NCBI GenBank assembly: GCA_949128115.1 | Contig: OX421962.1 | Coordinates: 97,142,935 to 97,206,934, forward strand | Origin: Anaspis maculata | Taxonomy: Eukaryota > Arthropoda > Insecta > Coleoptera > Scraptiidae | Length of the DNA: 64,000 nucleotides | Reading direction: 5' to 3' | Part shown: one piece after another, positions 11,020 to 21,759 of the stretch | Numbering within the stretch: position 1 is the first letter of the stretch | How the letters are laid out: every line of letters starts with the position of its first letter | The notes under the pieces: generated by a model | What the model saw: only the letters and a program-made list of their open reading frames with translations | What the model was told of the DNA's origin: nothing | Databases searched by the model: none | Program-made: the position numbers and the translations under genes

Positions 11020-11415
11020 TAATACGGGGTGTTTCAATGACTCTGGATAAAACTTTGGGAGGTGATTCCTCTCGGAAAGTGAGTCAAAAGTGAGAGTAAC
11101 ATTGTTTCTCGAAAGAAAGGTAAAACCAGAGTTTGGATTCATTTGCCCAAGCAATCAAAGGCAGGAACTCTAGTCTGGTGCAAAAAAGTTTTTCCACAGT
11201 AGAGACGTACGAGCAAAATTTCAAACAAATCTGACAAGTATCTGCGGAGTTAGATTCACCCCTCAAACCAATAACTTCCTCTAACTCTGCCACCATTAGT
11301 CAGACTTTTGGAAATTTTGCCTGTACATTTTGTACGACTGTTAAGAAATTTCTTGTCCCAAATTTGAAGTTTGTACTTTTGATAGTTTATTGGGAAAATA
11401 ATTATGTATAGAACG
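11020..11415. other. Possible single end of a TACGGGGTG element
   Basis: TACGGGGTGTTTCAATGACT at about 11023 looks like one terminal repeat of the CAGGGTG-type elements seen elsewhere here. No matching reverse complement is present nearby. The remainder is unassigned. Confidence 0.3.
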
Positions 11416-11416
11416 T

Positions 11417-11500
11417 GAACCCGGTCGGTGGCACGCACGGTGGGCTCGGCTCCGCTTTTAAAGTTGAAGGTCTCGGGTTCAAATCCGCACCGGGCCAGAT
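11417..11500 (+). repeat. tRNA-like SINE head (SINE-D)
   Basis: ACCCGGT at the start pairs with ACCGGGC at the end, apart from one G-T or mismatch, as an acceptor-like stem. GGTCGGTGGCACGCACGG lies at the A-box position and CGGGTTCAAATCC matches the pol III B box. The anticodon region is irregular, so this is a SINE head rather than a working tRNA. The body runs into the palindrome that follows, and no poly-A tail can be separated. Confidence 0.6.
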
Positions 11501-12617
11501 GGACTTTTTTACGTGTCCCTTGAATACTGGGGCATCTACTACTACACACATCAAAAGAATCTAGAGGACAAGAAAATTCAGACGATTTCTAAAATCATCA
11601 TAACTTTTGATTGCCATCACCGATTTCATATAGGTTTTTGGTATTCGATAGCCCAATCTTTTGTTTTCGTGTTTTGATCACGTCGAATGCGAACAACATT
11701 TCATGAAGATTTTACAGGGTGATCAATGGAACAGTCTAAAATTGCCAAAAGTTCAGTACGAGCGCGATTTCTCAAAACAATTTTTTTATGCATTCCATTA
11801 GCAGAGTTATAAAGACTGGTGTTTCAGCTTCAGTAACGTTTTTTAACTATGGAAATCGAATGTAAATTGCCAAAGATATTGATCATTTTGTGCCGCCATG
11901 TCGAACTTCCAAGAAAGTGATCCGATTTCATTAAAACTCGGATAACACTCATGTCTGGTTTGAGTAATTGAAATTTCAAGATCAAATGTCTTTTTCGGTC
12001 ACTTTCAAGCCGCCACATTGAACTTTTATGTAAATGATTCGATTCTAGTCTGTTTCAAAGTTTCATTCAAATCGAATCATGTATGTAAAAAAATTAATAT
12101 AGCGGCTCGAAAGTGATCGAAAGTGACATTTGACCTTGAAATTCCAATTACTTGAGCCAGACATGAGTGTGTTCCAAGTTCCAATAAAATCGGATCACTT
12201 TTTTCTTTCTTGGAAGTTCAACACGGCGGCATAAAATGATCAAAATCTTTGGCAATTCACCTTCGATTTCTAAAATTCAAATATGATCTCCATAACTGTG
12301 CTATTAAAATGCATGCATTTTTTAGGGGGGGGGGGGAATCACGCTTGTACTGAACTTTTGGCAATTTCACACTGTTCCATTGATCACCCTGTAGCAACCT
12401 TATAAAACATTGTACGTATTTTACGTGATCAAGGCATGAAGAAGAAAGATTGAGCTATCGAACACTGAAAACCATATGAAATCGCTGACGGGAATCAAAA
12501 GTTATGATGAATTTAGAAATCGTCTGAATTTGCTTGTCCCCTAGATTCTTTTGATGTGTGTACTACCGTGCGGTGATGCCCCAGGAAGAGGGATGAAACG
12601 AAAAAGCCATCGAAAAA
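11497..12617. mobile_element. Fold-back element FB-4, about 1.1 kb
   Basis: The core 11715-12391 has TA flanks (11713-11714, 12392-12393) and ends CAGGGTGATCAATGGAACAG. The palindrome continues outward on both sides: TCAGACGATTTCTAAA at 11579 pairs with 12520-12535, and ACACACATCAAAAGAATCTA at about 11544 pairs with TAGATTCTTTTGATGTGTGT at about 12542. CTGGGGCATC pairs with GATGCCCCAGG. The arms are diverged but collinear. Non-coding. Either an older fold-back surrounds the core or the whole is one element with internal CAGGGTG motifs. Confidence 0.8.
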
Positions 12618-13140
12618 CACCACACTGAAAATCCCACTCTGTTTATTTCACACATTGTATCTTAGTTGTTATGGTTACAGAAAAAAAAAACCATATAGAA
12701 AATATCCTGCTAATAATCACAGTAGTTCAAGCAGATAGAAAAAAATTGAGAGAAAAGTTCAAAAGGCTCAGTTCCAGCGTTCCAGCAACGAAGCCTCTTC
12801 CTTAATCTGTGACTGTGTTCCCTATCCCTCTCCTTTCATGGCAAACTGTCACTGACATTACTGATGGGTACCTATTATTAGCTCTACTGCATGCTCGTGT
12901 GAACTACCACAACACTAATTAAACTACCACTGATGCCATAGCAAAAATTTTAATTATTTTCGGCGCGACTATTATTCATCCAACAAATCAACAAGACCTA
13001 TTCAAGCAAAATATCAGCCTTCATCCATGGTGAAACAATAGTAAGTTTTCGAATTTGACAGTCTGATGACACAATGCCTCACTGAACTACCAATCTTACT
13101 AGTAGTCCATTGGGGCATGAATTAGCAAAATGACTCGTGC
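12618..13140. other. Unassigned sequence
   Basis: No open frame with a motif, no inverted ends, and no tRNA-like boxes were seen. Confidence 0.5.
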
Positions 13141-13149
13141 TTGGCCGAC

Positions 13150-13494
13150 TTTTTTTTTATTCGTTTATTCAACGTTAATCTTTTTCTGCAACGGGGCCTA
13201 ACACCGACGCCGGTTAATGCTTCCCTCCACCATACCGGAAATTTGGCCGGATCTCTATGTGTTCCAATACAGGGTAGGGATTTTCAACGACCACCAACAT
13301 CGCATGTGGTCGGCACCATCGTTCGTATTTTACGTGCTATGCGACACACGCGCGCCTTGCATTTAGTAAGCATTCCAACTAAATCAAGGAGCTTTTTTTC
13401 GAGGCGAAAATCCGACCGTCCCCGGCGGAAATGGAACTCACGACCTCTGACATGGCAGTCGGACGCGCTGACCACCACACCACAAACTCCTCGT
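13150..13494 (-). mobile_element. SINE-A copy 1, tRNA-derived
   Basis: Read on the minus strand it starts GAGGAGTTTGTGGTGTGGTG, passes a B-box-like region near 13440, and ends in a poly-A tail (poly-T at 13150-13158). It matches SINE-A copy 2 (24551-24895) throughout. The flanks repeat: TTGGCCGAC at 13141-13149 and TTGGTCGAC just after 13494, a 9-base target duplication with one change. Pol III transcription and LINE-aided insertion are inferred from the family type. The 178-codon plus frame over this copy is not a gene. Confidence 0.88.
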
Positions 13495-14218
13495 TTGGTC
13501 GACTCCGTCTCGGAATTTTTTCAAATAATATTTAGTCTACTTTTCCCTCATGAACGACGTATTATCGGGTTGAAACGACTTGACCAGAAAAATACAAAGC
13601 ACTTGTTGTATTACTATTATGTGTCGATAATGTTAAGGAGTTTAGTCAGTTTAGGGATATTACTCGGGATATTATGAGTTATAATCTCAAAGCTGGAAAT
13701 ACAACAAGTCCACAATAGGGCGAATATATGCGTGTTATTTTTGGACGAACGCGGCTCGTGTGGGTTCTAAGGACTTCAGCGCAATAATTAAGGTTTCTTC
13801 AATTATTAAATCCTGTTTCACTGCTGCATAAAGACTTGCTAGAGCTCTGTGATAAAACCTACATTAAACGTACGAACACACGTATAAAGCCACAAACGTT
13901 GGCATCCGAAAAGAGTTGGGCATAATGGTCATCATATTTCCAGCGTACAATTGTTAAAAACATAATATGAGACATGTTTATGCATCAAATAAGGCATATA
14001 TGTGGACGGAGAAACTCTTTTGTGTAACTTTATCCAGAACTGGGTCAGAGATTTGTGGACCGTGCCTGACCGCGCAAAGGACCAAAGCAGAGGCCAGAGA
14101 TAAGGGAAAAATTTATACGAGGCGTTGCATCAAAACTAATAAAAACTTATTGCTCGGGGGCTAAGGAAAATAATTAGGAGGTCTGCCTGGCCGCCTCTCT
14201 GATGGTCTGTTTCGTTTC
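13495..14218. other. Unassigned, with a short open frame
   Basis: No repeat ends were found. A 65-codon plus frame at 13967-14161 has no known motif. It may belong with the degenerate frames that follow. Confidence 0.35.
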
Positions 14219-15160
14219 GTGGTGGTCGCGCGTGTTTTAATTCGAACTCAGTCGCCGGATGGGGGGCTTAATGAGGACAAAGAGTCCTACAAATGGAGTC
14301 TTAGTTGCTCGCTTAAATTGCCATTTGGTCCTGAGGAAAATAATGAAAATGCTTCCTTTGACATTAACAAACTGCCGCCACTTCCCTCCACCCCAACGAT
14401 ACAACATACACACAACGTAATGTTACATGCACTATGTGACACCTACCCCGAAACCGCATCGCTTATTAAACCATTACAAGAGGTAATTGTACATTCTAAT
14501 ATCGTTTCGGAATTTCATCATCATCAGTGCTGATAGAGCCGAAGGGGATGATTTGGATGGGGGCGCGAATATAGATATTTTTGGATAATAAATAGATTGT
14601 CCTCCTTTTCCTCACTCAATTATCCACACGTGTCGCACCGTAAACAGAAGCACCATAAGTTGGAGCACCAGCATGGTTACACCAACTTAGTGATGCTTGC
14701 TCTGTAACAAATCTGCGAGCTGGCACGCCAAGGCAGTGAATTTTCAAGACGATGAATATTTAAAAACTCCAGTTGACGCTGACAAATTCCTTATTTAACA
14801 AACAATCAAGACCAAGAGTTTCATTTCCTCCTACACTTCAGAAGGCTAACGAGGATCCGTTTACATTACCCGAGCCTAAGACAGTGCTGAATAAATTGGA
14901 AAGAAATATTGCTATCCTATATTATCCAGTAATGCAGATTCTTGTTTGAATTTCTAAACCTACAGGTTCCACAACAAAGTAGAATGTATAGTGACATCGG
15001 AACTCTTCATTATTTCCTAATGAATCTTGCCTTACGCAAACTGACACGAGAACAAAGCCTTTTAAGTAGTTCGCCATTTATTTTTAAATATTGCGCTGTT
15101 AAGCTGGAATCGAAAGCTACTTGTACGGTGGCGTCATCTGACCGGTGGATAGAAAGGTGA
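14219..15160 (+). pseudogene. Degenerate coding-like frames, unknown protein
   Basis: Three frames on the plus strand look more protein-like than their surroundings. The first is 14219-14530, with a Pro-rich stretch PLPSTPT and then ALCDTYPETASL. A one-base shift at its end would add an acidic tail, AEGDDLDGG. The second is about 14765-14947, whose last part includes FPPTLQKANEDPFTLPEPK. The third is 14942-15157. I recognise no domain. It may be a decayed retroelement or host gene, or chance. Confidence 0.25.
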
Positions 15161-15399
15161 GAAATAGCAGTTCGCAGAATTATCAATCAAGATTCGAACC
15201 AAGGGTGGAAATGTTAACGAGATTGAGGGCATAATCAATGGGTTGGAGCCACAAGACTCACAAGTTGAAGTAAAAGAGAACATCTAAAATTGATAGGATT
15301 GCTTGTCAAAGCTTTACATTTTGTTGGAAGACTTTCAATTTTTATGGCCCACCCGGTACATGATGGCTTGCCAATTGAAACTGAATGGAAGACTTGAAC

Positions 15400-15778
15400 G
15401 GCCGATCATGACACAACTGTCCATTTGGCGGCGGCGCCGGCTCTAGAGCACGGCAGAATTATACGCGAAATATGTAGGATTTTTCGGGAGTCGTCGCAAA
15501 ATCGTATGCCGGGTCACTGAAGAAACTGCTGGAGAAGCTGGAGAAAGCATAGAACATTCCAGATGAATTAGTCTTACCTATGCAAGGCATCAATCGTCGG
15601 TTCACGGCAGTGATGAATTGGAAGCGATTGAGTGCAAAACAAGCGAAATAGTACCTGCGATATTTCCAAGCGTAGATAATTGTTGGCGTGTATTTATTGT
15701 AGTGCGCAGTAATTAACAGTTTGTGTTTCAAATCGATCGTCTCAATTATAATCGAGTCCGTACGCGAAATACGTAACA
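15400..15778 (-). repeat. LTR-like repeat, copy 2
   Basis: Read on the minus strand it starts TGTTACGTATTTCGCGTACG at 15778 and matches copy 1 (1500-1885) to the GGCGCCGCCGCC...ATGGACAG block. This copy has extra sequence in its centre. It is bare: no attached gag or pol frame in either direction. Its orientation is opposite to copy 1 and it lies 14 kb away, so the two are separate insertions, not the pair of one element. Confidence 0.45.
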
Positions 15779-15791
15779 ATATTCACTACAC

Positions 15792-16090
15792 TTCAATTCT
15801 TAAAAGATGCACCTTACGTCACGAATTTATTTTAGAGTTATGTGCAACGTTATTGTCATGTATCACAGTGTTGAAAAGAAACAGCATGGACTACCATGTC
15901 TTTCACACGCTTTATTGGTAAAAGCGTGATGATGACAAATAATACTGCATAAATCCAGTCGTAGCGCATAACGCTTGTCTCGCCCTGTCCATGCCGGTAC
16001 ACAGCATCTTCTACAAACTGCGACTTACGTCTCAATCTTGATTCACACGCATACGATCGATGACGTAAGGTGCATCTTTTAAGAACTGAA
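15792..16090. mobile_element. MITE with 30-bp ends, TTCAATTCTTAAAAGATGCA
   Basis: The left end TTCAATTCTTAAAAGATGCA plus CCTTACGTCA matches the reverse complement of 16061-16090 with one change. The interior of about 240 bp is only weakly palindromic and non-coding. It begins 13 bp after the LTR-like repeat. No target duplication could be fixed. Confidence 0.7.
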
Positions 16091-17344
16091 CTGTATGTTG
16101 TTCACTTTTCTACTTTCAAATATAATACCTAATTCGTGACCCAAAATAACTTTTCTGCCAAAAGATTTTTGCCATAGACGGGTTCAAGTGACAACTGACA
16201 ATAATCATTGAGTACATTCAAATAAAATATCTGCACTTCGTGGTCTGCTTGCTTTAAGCTGCGGCAGTGTTCAGATTATTTTTCATTAATATTCCGAAAT
16301 CTTGCAACAAATGGGAGTCGGTGTGTCAGTTCAATGTATTTGTCACAATTCGCCTTTAGCAGCCATCTTGTAACGGAAAAATGTGACGTTACATGCGCGA
16401 GGTTCCTGCCCATAGCCTGTAAGTTGCCAATAATCATATGGCTCGTAATTGTCACAACTAGACACCAGCATAAAAGTGCCAGTCGAGGTGACAGTTACTT
16501 GACCTTGTAGTTGACAGTGTGAATATAAAAGTTGCCTGATCCGTTGAAAAATGATGAAAGTTTGCTGTACGAAACTACGTGCAAAATTTACATTCGAAAA
16601 ATTAGACAAAAACTCCCCATTTCGCGTAATGACCGCCTATTCACGAAATTTGGATGATACGAACATTGCAAACTCTAAGCACAATATCGGTTAGCGGCAC
16701 TTTGTTCTCGCAAACCAAGAGTGAGGTACTCTTTAGTCGAAAAATACCTTAATTTTTGTCATTGTAGTGGCTTAGCTTCTCTTCTCCCTTCCTGTAACCG
16801 CGACATCGACATCTGCGTTATTTTCCTGCTGGTTCACTTTGATGATAATGTTTGTAAGAAAGTATGTAAGTACACAACTAAACAACCAAAGTGGATGCTA
16901 GAGGGCACATGAAAATAACAACCTGACGCGTTTGTCGGTTGGAATCCAAACAGCAAACCTCCGGCTTTGAAGTCGAAGCCGTGCTCATCGAGTCATCTAC
17001 TCCTACTCTGCGGACATGTGTCTTCTGTCGTATGAAAACTTCTTAAAAGAGAGAATTTATACTTTATAGTGAACGTCGCGCAGGTTATTCCAAGAAATTT
17101 CCTCTTTGAAAAATCTGTTACAATAAAAGGCTGTGCTCCCCAAACTTTGGCTCTTATAGGAGCGGACTGAATTAGAGTGATCTCCAAAAGAAAAAGACTA
17201 AACGAGGGTTGAATAACTTGAATGATCTCATCTTTGATCACAAAAGTGTATATTTCATTTACACGAAGCGCAGCTTCTCGTTACTATATGATCTATTATC
17301 AAATATTTCTATATAGTATGTTCACCTGCACCGTGATTCTAGTC
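16091..17344. other. Unassigned sequence
   Basis: Short frames up to 88 codons (16343-16609, minus) show no recognisable domain. No inverted ends or SINE boxes were seen. Confidence 0.45.
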
Positions 17345-17640
17345 GGCTGTGAGATTTTGTTTTCAAGTTTCCAAATCTGAAATATAGAAAATCTTCAAAA
17401 CTTTGCGGTTGGCTGTTCTGGCTTCATTTAGCGTTCGTCGTTCGGACCACTTTTGGAACGCATATTTTACGCATATCCTCTGCAGATAGACGGAATATTT
17501 TTGCGGGACGTGATGTTCGACGCTTTTTTCCATTATATTGGAAAATGTAGTGAGTTTTCGACCTGTTTTTAATTTTCGCCAATGAACAAATAAATCAAAG
17601 CAGCTTTGACATTTGACAGGTGTCAAAAATATTTCTAACC
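17345..17640 (-). repeat. Dispersed repeat R2, copy 2
   Basis: This is the reverse-complement counterpart of 1195-1497. On the minus strand an 87-codon frame (17363-17626) covers it, with a basic, aromatic-rich stretch EKSVEHHVPQKYSVYLQR. I do not recognise the family. Copy 1 has frame breaks relative to it, which argues against current selection. Confidence 0.6.
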
Positions 17641-18747
17641 TCTCTAAGCCGGTTCAACTTTAGGTTGATTCAAACTAGAAAAGCACTAGGCCTTCGTCCA
17701 AAAAAAGGGGTCTCATGGAATCATTAATCCCTTCACCTCTTGCAGTCGAAAAGACACGACGAATCATGAAGCACTATTGGCAAGACAAGGAACATCCCAG
17801 CAGGCCTGCAGTCGCAGCAGGATTTACGTATAAAAAGTTAATTAAACCGAATTTCAAAAAACCCAACCGCTCAAAGTTGCGTATTGTTAGGGTATATCAT
17901 TATGATTGGATTATAGGATTTCACCAGAAAAACATGTGCGTGCCAAATCTGGAGAGAATCAGTTCAGCTGTTCTAGAATTATTGCAAAAATAAATTTCTC
18001 AAGTTCAACTTTGTAGGCCCGTGTCTCCGTTACTGCGCATTTCTTAAAATATTTTTTCTCGAGAAATTCTACCTAGTGATTTTGTGATTCTTTATGTTTA
18101 ATCTGGCGTCTCAGCTATACAGTACAGTGGGATCAAAAATTATCTTGGTCAAAGGTGGGTCTTGAAATGGCAAAATTTACTGCCTTAAATTATTGTCATA
18201 ATGTGAAAGTAATTGTATTATTGCAATTGTAATATATTGCAATAATAGAGAGAGAAACATAATTAGTATACTTATAATAAGTAAATATATCGTACAGATA
18301 GGTAGATTATGTCAGAACGTTGTACGCACTAATTTAGACGACAACGTCGTTAGCAAAGCTCCAGTAGTCTCGAAGCCCCCAAAGATTTAAAGCTAAACAA
18401 GGGCGTGAATTATCCAAGCCATGAACTTCGCAGTCGAGGAGCTGGAAGGAGGAATTATTCATAAAGGTCGCAGAAAACAATTCTGGTTGAGTTGTAGCGT
18501 GTTATAATGGTCTTGCAAATTGGGCTTATATTTATATTTCGATGCTGGCAGAAATAAGAGTCTCAAATTTGGTCTTTTTCCCCAATTTTATTATTATTAG
18601 CGTAGGTACTAGAAACGTAGGTACCTCCGTTACTATACATTTCTACTTCCTATTAAAATATAACAAGTATTACATAGGTACTTGCTATTTATAAATTATA
18701 TTCTGCCCCAGGTATTATGCAACCAATATTACATCTTACCATAAGTA
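17641..18747. other. Unassigned sequence
   Basis: A 92-codon plus frame at 17715-17993 lacks any recognised motif. The rest is AT-rich with no repeat structure that I could match. Confidence 0.4.
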
Positions 18748-18915
18748 AAGGTGCGTTCAGTCAGCTTATTTAGCCGCAAGTTTTGATTTTAGTCTTAAGC
18801 GCTGCATCGCTTATTAGCTGTTTTGAGGAGGCTGGTTCATAAGAGCCAATGGGCGTCGCTGCGCTTGCGACTAAAATTGAAACTTGCGGCTAAATAAGCT
18901 GACTGAACGCACCTT
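18748..18915. mobile_element. 168-bp MITE with long near-perfect ends
   Basis: The left end AAGGTGCGTTCAGTCAGCTT and about 27 more bases pair with the right end, which closes ...CTGACTGAACGCACCTT. The arms are about 47 bp with one or two changes, around a loop of about 75 bp. The bases next to the ends are TAA on the left and TGA on the right if the ends are trimmed by one. This hints at a PIF/Harbinger-like TWA target but is not an exact duplication. Confidence 0.85.
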
Positions 18916-19704
18916 GAGACTAGACAATGATATCCGACGTTTTGCTACATAATTCTAACGGTACACGTGTGAAATTTGGTATGTGGAGTCCTGAAAGCAC
19001 AGAAAATTGCTTTGGAGAAGGAGCCAAAAAAAATTATTTCAATTTCTCACTGTTTTGTGACGTTATTTTTTCATTTTATTTTTCATTTTTGCATTTTTTC
19101 ATCACAGTAGATAATTCATCAATCTAAGAAACCGGGGAGAAAATTTGTAAAAAAAAATTGATTGGATTGAAATAACGACGCGAGTGACGACGTTGTAAGA
19201 ATCAAACTTCTATATTTTTTCCGGAAAAATATTGTGATTGTGAATATGTGAAAATAAAAACTGAGAGCTGGTAATCATCCCTATCAGAAGTTCTTGGACA
19301 TTTTTCTCAAATTTCAAGCCGTTTTTGAGATATTTGGATAACTGTTATTGTCTGCGACTGTTTTTTTCGTGACAGCTCCTTTTATATCAATTACATGCCT
19401 GGGCTCTTTTTCTTGAAAATATATTTCAGAATGATCAGAAGAATAAATTTTTCAGTAGTTTATTGGATACTGTAATTTTTCCCGTGGCGTAGATCATGAG
19501 AATCCGAACCATTTTAACCTTCCACTTTCGACACCACCAGATTATTGAGAAAATATATTTTGGCATATTATGATCATCTAAAAACTCGTCTAAAAATTAC
19601 CCATTATGACACTTCTTCTGAAAGTTCGATGAGATCGAAGATTCTGAGCACACAGTATTTCCGCTGATCGACCGACTGCAAAATATTGCATCTTCCATCG
19701 TCCC
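18916..19704. other. Unassigned AT-rich sequence
   Basis: Nothing recognisable apart from homopolymer A/T runs. Confidence 0.5.
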
Positions 19705-20304
19705 CAACATTGACGTATGGTCAAAAAGTTTCGAGGAAATTTTTCAAAAACTAATAACTTTTTTGGGATAGCTTTAATTTTGTAACTTGATATTGCAAAA
19801 GCTAACATCATCTATAACAATACCAAATTCATATTTAACATATTGAAGATGGGCCATTATCTTTGGTGGTTCTCAGTTTTCTTCTGCAGTGTTCGATTCT
19901 TCTTTGGACAACAGCAGGATCAATTTCTCTAAGCTCCTGCCTCCCAATGTACCGCAAGCTCGACCAACATAAAATTTTTGGTGAGTATTGAGCAGAATAG
20001 TATACGACAAGGGATTGGAAGGTGCAAATTGAGACCAATTACGGCGTCGCATTTTTCAGAAACGTTAGAGCATTTCGCATTGGAGAAATTGATCCTGCTG
20101 TTGTCCAGAGAATTATGGAACATGGCAGAAGAAAACTGAGATCCATCAAAGATAATGGTCCATTATCGATATGTTGAATATTATGTATTTCTTATTGTTA
20201 TGATGTTAATTTTTGCAAAATCAAGTTGAAAAATAAAGACTATTCAGAAAAAGTCATCAGCTTTTAAACAATTTCCCAAAACTTTCGGATCATACGTTAT
20301 TGTT
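19705..20304. mobile_element. Fold-back element FB-5, about 600 bp
   Basis: AACATTGACGTATGGTCAAA at the left pairs imperfectly with the right end near 20280-20304. Inside, GGCCATTATCTTTG and GACAACAGCAGGATCAATTT (about 19908) pair with CAAAGATAATGGTCC and AAATTGATCCTGCTGTTGTC (about 20086). The arms are roughly 280 bp each with indels. Non-coding. Confidence 0.75.
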
Positions 20305-20712
20305 TTAGATACAATCAAGTTGATTGTCACCCCAGACTCATAATTATTCACTTTATCAACAGCTGAGTTGGTCGAGTGGCCATCAAAGGCGTCGAAGACA
20401 TGAATGTCGTCTCCGCGTTAGAATCATTGGGATCCGGAACATATCATCTACCTAGCTATTTATCAGTGAAAACTTGACCCTTGACGATTACGTTGAGATC
20501 CATTTTCCCCTCTTCTATTACCTAGTACCTACTAATTCACTCCACCTCTTTCTTTCAAGTCGACACCCAAATTCTATATGAGGGGAGACTACCTTGAACT
20601 AATTTGATTCTTCTTTATGTTTTTCGCAGCCTGTGAGTGTGCTGCGAAAAACAAGATGGAAAATTGAATTATGACAACGCAGCAGCTAACCTACACAACA
20701 TATTTTGAACTA

Positions 20713-21759
20713 CATATTTCCAGTGGCGGACTAAGGGAGTTGGGGGCCCGGGGCGGAATTGTGAGATGGGGCCCCTAAGGAGTGAAAGTTGAGAATATTA
20801 AGGGGGACCGGCAAACTTTTTGGCCCGCCCTGCCCCGCCGTAATTGAGCAAAAGAATAAGAAACAAAAAATGTGTTGTTAATAACTTGACTATAAAACAC
20901 ACAGTAGCGCAGTCAGAATTTGAGGGCGTAGAGGGCAAATGCAACGTGAATGAAGTGCCATGGGCGCTTGGGAGGTAGGGGGGTGGTCTCATTCGCCCAC
21001 TTTCGCCCCCCTTGGCTATGCCACTGACCACCAGTACGATCGCGCGCAAAATAAACGGAGACAGTGTTTCGCGCGGAGTGTACCGATTTATTGAATTTTG
21101 GCTTGGTGTCACAATGACAAGAAGGCCAAAATTCATTAAATCAGTACACTCCGCGCGAAACACTGTCTCCGTTTATTTTGCGTGCGATCGTACCTACAAG
21201 AAGTTTTCGGTTCCAGCTTTGGATGTTGAATTGGATTTGGACTGTTGACTCAATGCTAAAACCTACTCGTATATACAAAATTAGGAATAACATGAATTTC
21301 TACTACCTGCAGCGCGTAGACAAGATAATTTTGTTGTTTTGTCTTTCCCCTCTTTCGAAAAGAAATAATAGAATACAAAATTTCAAAAGGCTTGAGGCCC
21401 CTGGCACTGTGATATCCGGGGCCGGGGCCCCTAAAGCCTAAAGTGAACATAATTCGCAGAGACTCCGTGATACAGACACACCTCTATTGCTTGTGTGTAG
21501 GCCCCCAAACCTGTTGTCATGGGGCCTGCCAAGGTAACTTTGAATTGGAAAAAAAGGAGAACAATGTTTTTCACCTAAGTAATATGCGAAAAAAAGTGAT
21601 CATCGAAAGAAAAAATTGAAATTTTTGGATTTTATCCCAATTTTTCGCAGTATTTTTCACAAACAAGAGGAATTGGGGGCCCCATCAGATGATTGAGGCC
21701 CCGAGGCCCGGGGCGGACCGCCCCCGCCGCCCCCCCCTTAGTCCGCCACTGCATATTTC
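20713..21759. mobile_element. hAT-A copy 1, non-autonomous, 8-bp duplication
   Basis: The element 20721-21751 (1031 bp) is flanked by an exact 8-bp duplication, CATATTTC (20713-20720 and 21752-21759). The ends are CAGTGGCGGACTAAGGG in inverted orientation. An 8-bp duplication with CAGNGGCG-type ends is diagnostic of hAT. The subterminal parts are G/C-rich (GGGGCCC strings). No transposase frame is present. It is the same family as 30819-31687. It carries an extra hairpin at 21034-21193 that copy 2 lacks. Both copies also share an inner CAGTAGCGCAGTCAG-like string that may be an older hAT end. Confidence 0.95.
21034..21193. mobile_element. 160-bp hairpin nested in hAT-A copy 1
   Basis: GTACGATCGCGCGCAAAATA at the left continues for about 65 bp and pairs with the right arm, which closes TGCGTGCGATCGTAC, around a loop of about 25 bp. 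The arms are nearly perfect. It is absent from hAT-A copy 2, so it arrived after the two copies split. The target duplication is unclear. Confidence 0.85.

Noticed and set aside
13141..13677. 178-codon plus-strand open frame
   Set aside because: It reads antisense across SINE-A copy 1 and its poly-T; the other SINE-A copies do not keep the frame.
20362..20440. tRNA-Leu/Ser-like string with GGTCGAGTGG
   Set aside because: It matches an A box only; no B box or stem closure follows.
20905..21027. A complete extra hAT element (CAGTAGCGCAGTC to GCCACTG) inside hAT-A copy 1
   Set aside because: The 8 bases on the two sides do not match, and copy 2 shares only the left part; kept as a note, not a feature.
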